From the NCBI RefSeq assembly GCF_018687715.1, contig NC_056759.1, forward strand, positions 36,047,385-36,111,384: a DNA stretch of 64,000 bases. Reading direction: 5' to 3'. The notes beneath the pieces were generated by a model. That model saw only the letters and a list, made by a program, of their open reading frames with translations, made no database searches and had not been told where the DNA came from. The position numbers and the translations under genes are program-made. This document shows positions 34,773 to 47,410 of the stretch, in pieces (the first letter of the stretch is position 1; every line of letters begins with the position of its first letter). The DNA is from Carya illinoinensis (taxonomy: Eukaryota > Streptophyta > Magnoliopsida > Fagales > Juglandaceae).

Positions 34773-37129
34773 ATTAATAAATAATCTCCATGAGATCACA
34801 GTTGGAGTCAAGTAGGGAGTCTCAACAAGAGACTCAAGGAGATGCATAACATCTCTCATATGGGCAAGTTTTTTTGAACGTCTTGGGGATTTTTGTAAGT
34901 TTTGTTCCCCTTATGGAAATGGAAGTGTTATAAATGCCAATGTATTGATGTATAGTGTGGGCAGGTTGGGGGTGTTTTGATAAAAAGGGTGGGAGGTGGT
35001 TATATAAATGGGCTTTTATGTTTGGAATATATAACTTGGTATAATATGGAAGTAGGACCTTGATGTTTGGTGCTGTATGCATCAGGTAATAGTTTTCATC
35101 AGAATGAGTGAGTATCCAATCTCATTACAGTGATAAGTAGTGTGTGTTTGTAAGGCTCTAGACATTCATTACTTGAGTGGGTACAGTTTTTAAGTGAATT
35201 CTTTTTTTCATGCAGGGATACACCAGCATGCATCATTGGATCTGCATATCCAAGGGTTCTAGTAGGGTACCGTTTTCTGTGATGAATGCCACTATTTCGT
35301 CATGGTTGATATTGAAATAGCAACCACCAAGAGAAGTGAAAAATATAACATAATTGTGCAAGCTCCAGATCTAGTGATGGTATATGTTAATTTCTAACTT
35401 TCTTGGTTTATTACAAAATAAACTTCATATCTCAATGATGTTGTTATGTTATCCAAAAGATAGACCACATGTTTGTTTAAAATATATTGATCTTGGTAAT
35501 GACTGGTGGGTTGAAAGAGTAATTAGCTGGAATTAATAGGTGGGACTGATGTTCATGGAAGATATTAGTCAGTTAACCACCTTCATTTGGCTAGTTGCAT
35601 TTTTGACATATTGTAACAAATATGTCAAAAAATTACATGTGCAATATCAAGCTTCAAGTTTTATATAGGCTTATGAAATAGTTAGAGCAAAAAATAATAA
35701 AGTCATGAACTTAAGAGCAGTTTTCTTTAAATTTAAAATGAGGATTGTGAAGGAACTTTTCTTGCTAGTCTTTCATGTATTAGAGACATCACTCCCTTGG
35801 TCACCACAGAGTTGGGCATCTTTATAGAATACTTGCAAAAACATGAATAATGTATTGTTTTTGGTTAGGATTGGGTGCAAAGTTGGTATATTGGAGCTGT
35901 CATGCATGGTCATTGGACACAGACCAGTCCTTTATGTTATAATTCATATTGAATTGATGTTGATAATATGGGTTTTGAGTTCATAGGATACCATATTGGC
36001 TAAACATATGGAAATAGGTTCCCAGAAATTAAACAATGGCGTAGAACACAATTTTGTTAATTGTTCTTTGTAAATATTGAATTAGCCACATATTTTTAAT
36101 TGAACACTTGTAGATGATTATAGGATTTTAGGGAGAATGAAGTCAGCAGATTTGTTTTGAATAGTGGGAATCCTTGATTTGCTGTTAACTTTTGATGTAG
36201 AAAACCAAACTTGAAGTTGGAAATATGTTATCCATAGCAGCAGTGTATGATAATTCTCATTTATTGGTACATAATTATTTTGAGTATGATATGTTAGGAT
36301 TTGGCCTTTACACATGCCATGCATCAATAGTTTTTATCAACTATATCGAGCATACAGTCCATATATAAATGCCATCTACCTTTGTGGTGTACTTTATTGT
36401 ATCCTAATATTTTAGGAGGTAATTTATATCAATGTGCTATAACCAGACCTTGGACTGGGAAATCTTGTATTGGGTGGGAAATTATGCTTTTTCCTATGTT
36501 GTTGGATAATTTATATATAGCAACAAGTATACATTTGTCAGCTATCATGGGATTTTACCATATACATCCTTGGGAAAAATATTGTAAATGACCAAATATA
36601 TTAAGGAAGATGGTATGTTAGGATTTCTTATTAAGATTGAAGTCAGGTTGTAGTTTGTTGCATTGTAGGGCTACTAATGCTGATGCTAGCACTTTGATAA
36701 AAATCAAAACATTATGTATGCTATCTTTTCAAGTCTTTTTCATTCAGCCCTGAAAGTTTTCTGATATAGAGAGGCTACAGGTACAACTGGTGCTTCATTT
36801 CTAGGCAGATATAGTCCATAATCTCATACATGAATGCAATGGAGCTAGTAAAGGACATTTAATTTGGAGGAAAGTTGAACTGCAATATATGTAGAACTAT
36901 AATTGTTATATGGGTTTATACAATAGTATTTGTAATCATGCCGATGACCCTCTTCTCCTTTCCACACAATAAATATTAATGTATTTCCATTTCCTTCAAA
37001 AAATAGTGGAACATGCCTGAATGTTGTAAATATTGATGTGCAATTTATGTTATATGGTTGTGAGTGTATTTTGGAGTAATTTTGTTGTCTATCTCACCTT
37101 GGGTATCAACAGATTATTCACTACTTTAT
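34773..37129. other. 3' part of element F, no gene recognised
   Basis: AT-rich sequence downstream of ORF1. A Gln/Ser-rich reading in another frame (34790-34850) could be the original tail of ORF1. Nothing else is coding. Confidence 0.4.
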
Positions 37130-37779
37130 CAAAAAACTTGCTTTTTCCCAGGTGCTAGCAATCATGGGAATAATTTTTTTTACATATATATATATATATC
37201 AAAATAACTATAAGCTTTTGCGACATGATGCTTCCATGTAAAATAAATGATTTACATGGAACGTGGTGGTGGGAATAAGCATTAAAATGATATTATTTAA
37301 AATACATTTCCCACAGAGTATCTTCAAGGAAATAACTATTTCCTAATGATGAGGTTTTGTGGGGAAAAAGTAATTGGACATTATTTTGATGGGTTTTTGC
37401 CACAAGACTGCTTCTTGGAAATTAAGTAATTCCCACCATCACAATCATGGGTAATCAGTGAATTCGTGGTAAAAAAAGCCTTATTTACCACCAATGTAGT
37501 AGTGGCTAATAGTTATACCCACCAAATACTCCAGTGGGACTTGCTCCTATATCCACAAGATTGATGGAAATTAAATTGCCTTTTGCAACGAAGAATGAAG
37601 GCTTTGCATGCGGAACGTTTCGTGGCTAAAAGCTTGTAATCTCCACAAGTAGAGCATCTTGGAAAATAATACTACTTTCGGTGAGTTATACGCCACGAAA
37701 CTCCCATGGGCCAAATTGGTAAAAATGGCTTTTTGCCAAGAATCCCCCCCGGTAGGAAAAAACGATATTTCTTGTAGTG
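37130..37779 (+). repeat. CACTA 3' subterminal region and terminal inverted repeat
   Basis: Repeated short motifs such as 'gtggctaa', 'ccacaag' and 'ttcttgga' occur on both strands, as in CACTA subterminal zones that bind the element's DNA-binding protein. The last bases, TTTCTTGTAGTG (37768-37779), are the inverse of CACTACAAGAAA, the classic CACTA terminus. ATT follows and may be part of a 3-bp target duplication, which cannot be tested without the other end. Confidence 0.85.
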
Positions 37780-37954
37780 ATTAGATTCTAATATTGTTTT
37801 AATTTTATAATTTTTTATTTAAGTTTTTCTCTCTCATTTTTAAAAATTTTAAAAAAATTAATTCAAAATATTTCACTATTATTCATAAATTACCTTATTA
37901 TTATTTATAAATTTCCATCCCATCTATATAATGAAAGACGAGACTTGAATCTAG

Positions 37955-39480
37955 TTGTGAGCACGAATGCTTCTCCATGCAGCTGGATTTGAATGTTTAC
38001 TAGCTAGTTCGAATTGACAGGAAAACCTCTACATGGTGAGCACTGACAAACCAAAGCAAAAGCCTAACATCTATATATCTTCTTTCCATATATACGTTTA
38101 ATTTTTTGTTTATAATGATCAGACCTTGGAAATCAGGTTCGTACGTCGTCCTTAATTTGGCTAGAAGAAATCAGCTAGCTGGCATTCTTTATGGCTGCTC
38201 GATCAGCCAAAGAAGTCGACGTTAACAAGTTCGGGCCCCAACCTCAATCAACTTTACAAGTCAACCTCGATCTAAAGTTCTCCAACATATATGGATATAA
38301 CGCGGCCGTGAGTTGCTGCTTACTCATTACGTAGCGTATTCAGGAGAGAGAAGAAAATACCAATACACTGTAAAGATATCATTTTTCTTTGATATCATGT
38401 CCCGATGGCATCAATATATCGCAAAATTACTATGTCAAAGATATCATGCACATAATATAGACTCAATAATAAATAGCATGCTCAGATTTAATTTCTAAAA
38501 CTCATAAATCTCATGAATAAATGCATAAAGTATTTCCCAAAAGGGGTGGGGATATTGCTTTGAAAAGCATTTTTCCCTCTTTTTATAGGATTGCGTCAAG
38601 TTAAGGTTCCTTGGTGGCTGATAATATGTGCATTTCTACTTATTCGCTTCAATGGTTTGCAAGATTTATTAGAGCTATACAGTATTGGGAGGTGGGAGAC
38701 ATTGCTGATTTCTACAATGCGTATACACGCTAAAAGTAAAGGCTTGAGGGGACAATAGATTACTGTAGACACGCACATAGAACAAGATATCTTCAATCTG
38801 CTCATACTACAAGGCCTTGACGACTCATACCTTCAACGCTTCCCTTGGAAGGATTTGGAGGAACAATGTCTCCCTCAAGGTTGCTTTTTTCGACTGGCTG
38901 GCAACCTATGGTAAAATATTGTTTATCGACAAGTTAAAAAAGCATGGCCTCTACCTAATGGATTGATACTTCATGTGCAAACATAACAATGAATCAACAG
39001 ATCATCTTCTTCTTTATTATGATGTAGTTAAGGTATTATGCGATGAAATCTTCACTAGGCTTGGTATGGCATGGGCAATGCCTAAGGAGGGTGATAGATC
39101 TATTGTCTTATTGGCGAGGGATTTGAGGCAATCGTCACATCGCAACTGCATGGAAGATGGTGCCTCTATGTTTAATGTGGTGCAATGAAATGAAAGAAAT
39201 GGCCGATGTTTTATAAACAGGCTCTTTCTTGTATAATTTTTGTGTACTCGAGCATTACCTATTTACGTGGATTAATAAAGTCACTTCTTACCTATAAAAA
39301 TAAAATAAAAATCCCCAAAATATATATACGTATATATATATATATATATATATTTATTTCAACCGTTAAGAAATTTACACAATTTGTACTAATACGAAAC
39401 TAGCAATATATATATAGCCAAAATTTATACTAAAGAGCCACTTTATCTCGTTTGCTAATCCAACGTCCAGCCAAAGTTCG
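37955..39480. repeat. Segmental duplication, copy 1 (interrupted by a LINE)
   Basis: 37955-38542 and 39321-39480 align in order with 60750-61560. Shared blocks include 'agctggatttgaatgttta', 'accttggaaatcaggt', 'gaagtcgacg(t/c)taacaagttc' and 'tactcattacgtagc'. The break in this copy is exactly the LINE at 38543-39313. The segment is non-coding and promoter-like, with AT-rich stretches, and may once have flanked members of a receptor-kinase cluster; that is an inference. Confidence 0.85.
38543..39313 (+). mobile_element. 5'-truncated L1-type LINE, 3' end
   Basis: The insertion is bounded by CCCAAAA at 38536-38542 and at 39314-39320, a target duplication. The empty site, one CCCAAAA followed by 'tatatatt', is preserved in copy 2 near 61470. 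It contains a broken zf-RVT reading: SLKVAFFDWLATYGKIL (about 38870-38920), then MCKHNNESTDHLLLYYDVV (38970-39030) and RNG. Stops and a frameshift are present. The 3' end is an A-rich tail (TAAAAATAAAATAAAAAT). The reverse transcriptase core is absent, so the copy was dead on arrival. Confidence 0.85.
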
Positions 39481-39720
39481 TCGAGTTAATGAAATAGATA
39501 ACTAGAACCTAGTTGACCATAAAGAAAGACATTAATCCTTACCCCTTGAATAGACAAGCTCTAACTTATCCACATATATAATTGATTAACTTCACCCTAA
39601 ATAAAATAAATATGGAATGGCCCTATGTCAACAGGAAATGTTTCTATAAGAAGATTTCATATAGACATGTAAACTTTTCAGAATAAAATAATAATAATAT
39701 CAGAACGTGTTAAAGAGATG

Positions 39721-40590
39721 TCAAATGATCAATCTGCATAAAAATAAAAAAAGCTCAATTAACTTAGTATATCCGTTGATCTCGTTGCAGCGAAGCATCT
39801 CTACAACCTGGGTCATGGTGGGCCTATCATCCTTGTCTTCTGCAACGCATTGCAAAGCCACCTTGAGCAGAAGTTCCATCTTAGCCGAGTCATATATGCC
39901 GCCAATGCTTGGGTCTACAATCTCGTCAATATTCCACGACGCCCTTGAAGCTTCACCATCAGCATGCATGATCTTCTCCCTCACCTCCGTGTCCAATCTA
40001 GTTTGCTCTTTCGCCCCTCCGCCACTAGAGCTATGCTGCGTACCTGTGGGGCTCTTTCCAGTAACCATTTCCAGCACCACAATCCCATAGCTATAGACAT
40101 CAACTTTAGAGGTGATAGGAAGATTATAAACCCATTCAGGAGCCATATAACCTCTAGTTCCTCTCATCTTTGAGAAGCTTGAATGATCATGGCCACCTGT
40201 ATTCAGTAGTTTGGACAGACCAAAATCTGCTACCTTTGGTTGATAGTTGGAGTCCAAGAATATGTTATGAGGCTTTACATCACAATGTAAAACCCATTCT
40301 AGGCACTCTTCATGCAAATAAGCTAGGCCCTTCGCTGTGCCCACTGCAATATCAAACCTCTTTTTCCAATCAAATTCGTTAGAAGTAAGCTTTTCTGCTA
40401 AGGATCCATGCTCCATGTACTCGTACACCAGAAGCCTATGCTTTCCCTCTGCGCAGTATCCCCAGATGTCTATCAAGTTCATGTGGATAAGCCTCCCAAT
40501 GGTATTTACTTCTGCTAGGAATTCGGCTTCTCCTTGGTTAGCTTCGTCGAGTCTTTTGATTGCTGCAACCCGCTTATCGGGCAGTATACC
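39721..40590 (-). pseudogene. Receptor-like protein kinase (ZmPK1-like, S-domain type), kinase-domain fragment
   Basis: The readable part starts at GILPDKR (40590) and passes the ATP-binding Lys in VAAIKRLDEAN. It continues with VLHCDVKPHN (HCD in place of HRD, as in the ZmPK1 group), ADFGLSKLL, the activation-loop end GTRGYMAPEWVYNLPITS, and finally RPTMTQVVEMLRC. The glycine-rich loop, transmembrane segment and lectin-like ectodomain are missing: upstream of GILPDKR the frame meets a TGA within about ten codons. The C-terminus after EMLRC is replaced by a hydrophobic tail (LIELFLFLCRLII). The catalytic residues remain, but without its ectodomain and P-loop it is most likely a pseudogene or partial duplicate. 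A short internal ORF beginning MNLIDIWG (40482) could mislead annotation. Confidence 0.85.
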
Positions 40591-43240
40591 TTTGCACGCA
40601 AAAGGAGATTTTCAAACTCGATGTAAAACTAGCCAAAACCCAAAGAAAGAAAGAGAGAGTATTTTTCTAATTTTTTTAATAATTTAGAGTATGTAAATTT
40701 GTGGATAGTGTTCTCTGTTTATAGAGAATGAAAAGGCACTTATGAAAAGTCACAACCAAAATAAATGACATTTGTGAAAAACCACAACTTATATAAATGA
40801 AATGGTATTTGTAAAAAGTCACAACTTCTCAAATTGTAGATAATACATCGGAAAGGTTTATAATTCATCAAAGGGCACAACCTCTTGTTTGGTGGCCAAG
40901 CGCTTTAAGTCTTCTATCACTAAGAAGCATGCATTGGTTCAAGTTATCATGATACATTTTCATTTAAATATTAACAAACGAGCTGACACAATGAACAATG
41001 ACAGTGTAGGTTCATATTATTTTTTAATTAATAGTATATATTTTAATAATTTCTAATTCTGAAAACCAACATGATTGTCAGGTTTAATTTTTATGGTAAT
41101 CTTTGTTAAGATATATATAAATATATATATATATATAATTAAATAATTCTCTTCCTATTAGTTTAAAATTTTAGAACAAATAGTGATTTCACATAGTATC
41201 AAACTTGAGATCTTGAGTGTAAATTTTGACTTTACACTTTATCTTATTAATTAAATATTCCATATATTGGATCCAGTTATATATTAAGGAGAAATTTGAC
41301 CCCATGTGTAGAAGAGTGTTAAGATTTATATCTATATATAAATAACTTAAATATATATATATATATGTATATCTCTATTTAAAATTTTGGGAAGAGTGGT
41401 CTTTCACAATTTGTACATACTTTCTTCAATAAGGTTAATCCAATCATTATTCTATAGGCCAGGAGGACTTGGGCATGGACCACTTTGTTCCTCAGGAGCA
41501 GCATCAATTTTATTCAAATATTAGCCCAAGCGATTTCCCAAATCAACAGCTTTAGGCTATCAAGAAACTTGGCAACCCATATATATTTAATACTTTCCAA
41601 TCTTTGAATACAAGGGGCCGGGTTGTTGATTTGGAGACGGTCCTAGTGTTGATAAATGGAATAGGCTGACTTTATTGACAAGGTAAATTTTGAGGATGTT
41701 GCTGCGATTTTCTTCATCAAAGGTTTACAAGCTTTGGTTTCATCCCAACAGATTGGAGACATTACGGTTTGCAAACTTTATTTTTTCAAATAAAATTGAA
41801 TTTGAGGAACGGTACTGTTCGTTTAGACTAAAAATGTTCTTGAAATGTAAATTAGCCACGCTACAATTTTGTTTGGTGAACATAGCATCCCATCCTCCAC
41901 ACCCAATAAGAAAGAGAGAGAGGAAAAAAAATTCATTTTAGGGAAAAATATACAAGGCATCTTCAAACTATTAGAAACTTCTCTCCTGTATCATTTTTTA
42001 TATGTGTGCTGTACAAATATTCTGTACATACGATGCTATCGAATATTGTATATACGATGCTATTATTCCATAGCAGTATCATTTTTTATGTGTGTTGTAC
42101 AAATATTCTGTTTCTTACTTAATCTCTTTGGTCCTTGAGTAATAGCTTGCAGTCATCATACGTGGTTTATGAATCAAGATATGTACTTGTGCATCTCAAT
42201 TAATTAATGCAGATCTATATATTCTATATGATGTTGCAATTGTAATATTTGAATAAGGCCTATGCAGTAAAAGGAAATACAATATTCGATACTCACAATA
42301 TAGCATAGAATATCTATGGAATATTACTATATTATCATATTGTTGTTTCCATCCCTTTAATTACTTTCTTTTAGCTTTTTGTTGAGGCTTTTATATCTAT
42401 GGAATATTACTATATCATCAATAGCTAGGCCATCACCAATAATTTTTTTTTTTGGTAACATGCAGAAACCTTGTTAAAATTAACCAAGCACATGATGATC
42501 TCATGACTTATACTTTGTTTAAACTCACCATACATAGAGTATCATAGGATAACAACCAATACATATTAGTTTGAGTCAATGAATAATTATTCCAGAAGAG
42601 AGAGAGTTCATTTTCTGCGTAGTTGTCATGGCTAGTAAATTTTTAACATGCAACTGGTTCAGACATTTACACATTCACACATACTAAAATCAAAATGTAT
42701 ACACGATGAACCCAGTTATGGGTGTGTAATTTGTATTTTCTTCTTTAATGATAACTCAGTACTTGTCCATGTCAACTAATTACAAAGTCTACGTTCTTAA
42801 TTACAGGATTTTCAGGTGATAATCAGAAGAACAACTTAGACAAAGGACATTGTCCTGATGGTTGTCAACAGCAAGTTCATAGGAGTGAAGCCTCAAGTTC
42901 TAGTTGTACTGAGGCCAAGTGTTCCCCTTTACATTTTAAGGAGGAAGGAAACACCACTATTATTCTTTTCTTGATTACGTGCATCCTCACCAAGATAGGG
43001 CCCTTTGGACCCATTCCTGGTATGTAAACCCCGAACACATGTTTCCACATGTCAAAAATAAGTATCAAGTAAACCAGGTGTCTTACTTTTTAATAAATTA
43101 TAATGTAAATGAATTTATAATTTGACTTGGGTAAGGGTCCTTGAGTACTTTGTTGTTATTTTCTATGTACTCTTTGTATTATTAAGTAAAGGAAATTAAA
43201 TCCTAGTTAATCTACTAACTTTGCTTCTAATACAAGTGAA
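40591..43240. other. Intergenic, AT-rich, no gene recognised
   Basis: No coding sequence I can support. Small internal duplications are visible: 'gtatcattttttat(a/g)tgtgt(g/t)' with 'gtacaaatattctgt' at about 41985-42025 and 42075-42115, and 'atatctatggaatattactat' at about 42308 and 42393. The stretch 40720-40880 has repeated 'aaaagtcacaac' and looks like an old insertion. Confidence 0.5.
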
Positions 43241-43289
43241 AAAAAATTACTGAAACTGTATGTTTCAGTAGTATTTTTTTTTTTAATTT

Positions 43290-43925
43290 TGTAATTGAGT
43301 ATTTGCAGCGATTTTTAGTCGTTGCAAATAGGTCCAAACTCGTCACAATTAATCTATTTCAGCGATTTTAGTCCTTGAAAAAATGTTAAATGCAACAAAT
43401 GAAGTAAGCGTTGCTTTAGATATTGGATATTTGCAGCGTTTTTTATTTTTTGCAGCGATTTTCGTCCTTGGAAAAAATGTTAAATGCAACACACAAAGCA
43501 AGCGCTGCTTCTGATATGGTGCATTTGCAGCGCTTTTTGAGTTTTTGCAGCGATTTTAGTCCTTGCAAAAAATTTTAAATGGAACGAATGAAACAAGCGT
43601 TGCTTTTGATATGGGGTATTTGCAGCGCTATTGAGAGCTTTTGCAAGGATTAAAATCGCTACAATTGTTCAAAAGCAGCGATCTTAATAAGGATTTCATA
43701 ACCTATTTCCAGCGTTTTATTTTATACTTTGCAACGAAAATAAAATGCTGTAATTAATATCAATTGCAACGTTTTTTTGATATCGTTGCAATTGATCAAA
43801 AAAGATAGGATTATAGCGTCGAACGTGCAAGGAACATAAAAACGTTGCAATTGAGATATTGCAGCGTTTTTATGTAGTATTTGCAACGGTTTTGAGCGCT
43901 GCAAAAGGCCAATTAAATTAATTGA
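43290..43925. repeat. Block of TTGCAGCG-type subterminal repeats
   Basis: Three tandem units of about 94 bp start near 43359, 43452 and 43546, each with 'gcagcgattttagtcctt' and 'aagcgttgct'-like parts. Further copies of TTGCAGCG/TTGCAACG run to 43905, some inverted. This layout is typical of the subterminal zone of CACTA or MULE non-autonomous elements. I could not find the termini. No protein is encoded. Confidence 0.7.
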
Positions 43926-44571
43926 CATATGATTAATCTACGGACCCTCTAGTTACAAAAAGCTTACACTTAGCGGTTGGATCTTAATTGAGAAGAATTA
44001 CCCCCCCCCCCTTTTGTTTATAATTTTATTTTTAAGGGCATATAAATCATACGCACTCACTTTGAAAAAGTAGGTAAATCTAAGATGCACATAATTTGAA
44101 GTTAAGTAGTTCTATATATAGTTTTAGAAAGTGCAAATCTCATGCAATTATATAAAAAATGCGGAATGCACTATCAAAAAGTAATTTTTTTTTTTTTAAA
44201 ATCTAAATTTATTAGCTTTTTAAAAAGAGAGGACCAGCCTATAATTGCAAATATCATCTCATACTAATGTTGAGACAAAATTTCTTTATCAATGTATGCC
44301 ACATCAACGACCAACTAACTCCAAACGTCAATGAGACTCACAATTGTTTAGGTACTAAACCCATCTCAGTCTATCTCAAAATCAATTATTAATGTGATTC
44401 ATTAATTTTTTAACTTTTTATAAAAAATTAAAACATATTTCAACCTATTTCGTACATTCAAGCACATTTCAATGGACCCATAAAACTCACTACTATTCAC
44501 AGATCAACTCAAATCATCTGAGATTACCTCAGCATCTAAAAATAATCTAAAAGGACAAAGTGTGCTTTAAG
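43926..44571. other. Spacer with an 11-C run, no gene recognised
   Basis: It contains a poly-C run (44001-44011) and AT-rich sequence with 'tctca' motifs (44260-44530) reminiscent of small MITEs. No terminal repeats or coding sequence were confirmed. Confidence 0.4.
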
Positions 44572-44576
44572 AGTTG

Positions 44577-46997
44577 TGTAATATCCCGTATTTTAGCGTA
44601 TTTTTAATGAAAGTATATTTTAATTTATTTAAAAATTGGTTCTCTTGTTTTAAATTTATTGGATTTTAGTTAGATTTATTTTATGATTTTTAACTTGTGA
44701 AATTTAATTTGATGTGCTTTCTTAGTATTAATTATTGTTTTGAGTTTAAATTTCTCTTTAATTTAAATATAAATAAGTTTATTTTTGAATTTTAAATTAT
44801 TGTGTTGTTGGTTTTTATTATTTATTTTTATTTTAGCTACTTAATGCATTTAAATTAATTTATTAATTTTACTGTTTTAAAGTTAATTTCGCTGGATCAG
44901 TTTTGTGATCCAAGTGGTAAGGATTGGATCGCATTTATTTCCATTCCTTTTTCTTTTTCTCCTTTTTTTCTCTTATCTTTTTCTTTTCTTTCCCCTTGCT
45001 TCTCCCGCGCACGAGCAGCTCCTTTCCGTTTCTCCTTGTGCGCATCCAGCTCGCCGCCGTGTGCCGCCGTCCGTGCGACACCTTCTAGCCCACTAGCTTC
45101 CCCTGACCTCTCCCACCCCAACCTGCCTTCCCCACGCTCTCTCTCTCTCTCTCTCTCCTCCCCGTTAACCGTGCAAAACCCATTTGGGTTATGGGTTGTT
45201 GCATAGCCGTGCGCCACCCATTGCTGTGGTCGTTGCTCCCATTTTCTTCCCCATCAGCCAGCAACCTCACCCCTCTATTTTCAGCTCTCCAAACGCTGCT
45301 ATTAGCCTCCACGCATGACTGCAAGCAGCGGCCCAAAATCCTCCCCGCGCCACTGTCGCACCACCATCATCCACCATTTCTTCACTACATCATCACCAGC
45401 CTCCCAGCAACCCAAACCACCCTTTCCTAGCCCTGATCCGCTACTTTTGAAGCCTCACCATCTCTATCTCCAATTTGCCTCTTTTGGCCTCCAACCACCG
45501 TCTACGCCACCACCCATGCCCAACCACCACCACTAATAGCTTCACCAACACACCTAAGCTCTACCCTAGCTTTCCCTAGTCTTCGTTTGTCCCCATTCAA
45601 ATTTGCGTATTTTTTAGACCCATGACCACAGTTCATTTTGCACTGTGATGTTGCTTTCTGCCGCCTTTTGGAGCTCAATGATCTTTCAGAAATTATTTTA
45701 TAGCACTATAAGTATTTTCTGAACAACTCTTAAGATTTAAATATATTTTGCATTAACAATACTTGTGATTTGGTTGGTTGTACCAGACTGAGTCCGAAGA
45801 GTTTGGGAGTCGGTTGGATTGGAAGACGGAGTTGTGTATATGATTGATTGATGTTGGGATTTGTTGTTGTGGGATATTTTTTTATCTTTTCCTATGCATT
45901 GCATGTTCATGTTTGTAAAATGAAAACTGGATTTTCGGGTAATTGCATTCATGTTCATGTGTTGGAAATGAAAACTGGGTTTTCATGTGTTAAATGGATT
46001 TATGAGTGTGTGCGTATCATGACCCCAAGCTGAGATGAGGTATTATCTCGGTGGAGCTTGACTGGTCACTCGGAAGCGGAATATACTGAGTGACATCCCC
46101 TGGGTTGTCACTGGGCTACAACGGGATCGGACGGGATAGTAATGCTCTCGTGCCGACTCCATGACTTTTCTACTGGTGGGGGCTAAGGGATGCTTGGCTA
46201 CGAATGGACTGAGCACTGAATTAGGCTTCGCTCGTTACGAAATCACACACATGGTCATTACCCATGGTGTGGTGAAAGGAGCCAAGCTGTGCGAATGATC
46301 CCTAGGGAAAATCATGGTGCATACAGTAAAATGGATAATGGCTCATTTTCTGGAAAAATGGCGAGATTTGGTTAAAGGATATGTGAACATTTTTTTGAGA
46401 AAATTGTGGATTTTATGTTAGGCCATTTTCTGGAAAAATAGCAGATATTTTAATGGATATGTTTTTTTGGGCCAAATGAGATTTTGGTACACGTGGAAAA
46501 TTATTCATTTGGGAAATGATGATTTTTTGGTCTCATGCATATGGCATCACGTTTATGCATATTGTTGTTGTTGGAATGTATTTTTATCTTGTGAGCTATT
46601 TGGTTTATTACTTACTTGCGGTACCATTTCTTGGTGCCATTGATTTTGTTGCAGATGGGGATGCAGAGCCTGAGGATGCGGCTCTGCCGGAGAAGTGATT
46701 GGGGATCACTTTCTAGGAGGATGGGATTTGTGTCTTTCTTTGGTTATTATATTTTGGTTTGTTTATGTTTTCATTGGATATCTGTATAACTTTTAAAGGC
46801 TTTTTATTTTAAAATTTGTATTTTAAAAATTTTAGTACTTAGTTAACTGACTTTATTTATCCGGTGCATTGTTTTTGTTGTACACTTATTGCATGTACAC
46901 ACACTTAGCACTTATTGATGAGATGCGTGACCTGTGTTGTCATCATCCTGACGCCTCGATCTCCACATGTCCGTACTTGGGAGTTGGGGGCGTCACA
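44577..46997 (+). repeat. Solo LTR (2421 bp) of the element A/B superfamily
   Basis: It starts TGTAATATCCCGT and ends GGGGGCGTCACA. It is flanked by AGTTG on both sides (44572-44576 and 46998-47002), a perfect 5-bp target duplication. Its order of blocks matches the LTRs of elements A (inverted) and B: CT-rich tract, 'ccccattcaaatttg', 'gaccacagttcattttgc', 'gactgagtccgaagag' and 'gagcctgaggatgcggct'. No primer site or internal region is attached. It arose by recombination between the two LTRs of a former plus-strand element. Confidence 0.93.
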
Positions 46998-47002
46998 AGT
47001 TG

Positions 47003-47410
47003 TATGTTACATCAATCTGCACAAAATATTTTCAAATTACTTACCTTAATGGGGTCTTGATATTGTCTAATAACAAAAAAGAATCTATATTATTGAATTT
47101 TACATAAAATATTAAATATTATCAAATTTCCTAAGTTTATTCTTTCCCAAATTTATTTAATTCAAAATTTTTTAATTAAATTGGAAAATTCATCAACAAT
47201 ATTTTTGAATTATTGATAATTAGAAAATTATCAATAATAGAAAAAGAGAGATGTTGGACCAGGTATAGTGTAAAACTCATTTTTACACAAAACTACCACA
47301 TCATAGGTCTATGAAAAAAAATTTACATGCCTACCTTGCACAATCTTGCCTCCCCTCCCATCAACCCCCCCCCCCCCCCCCCCCCCCCCCCCTCTCTCAA
47401 GCCTAAGCCT
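47003..47410. other. Spacer with a 28-C run
   Basis: AT-rich sequence after the solo LTR, then a run of 28 C (47365-47392). Such runs are often mis-sized in assemblies. No gene. Confidence 0.5.

Larger units (their letters stand above)
22345..37779 (+). mobile_element. Element F: large decayed CACTA transposon (3' end defined)
   Basis: TNP2 (22345-25462) and an En/Spm-type ORF1 (31088-34772) lie on the same strand, and the typical 3' terminus TTTCTTGTAGTG ends at 37779. The 5' CACTA end was not found and probably lies under or left of the LTR-like segment at 18288-22340. Nested within it are an 85-bp minisatellite and a hAT-type element. The element is a fossil, with stops in both genes. Confidence 0.65.

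Noticed and set aside
47365..47392. 28-base C-run as a structural (i-motif or G-quadruplex) signal
   Set aside because: It is a pure homopolymer, probably of uncertain length in the assembly, with no conserved context.
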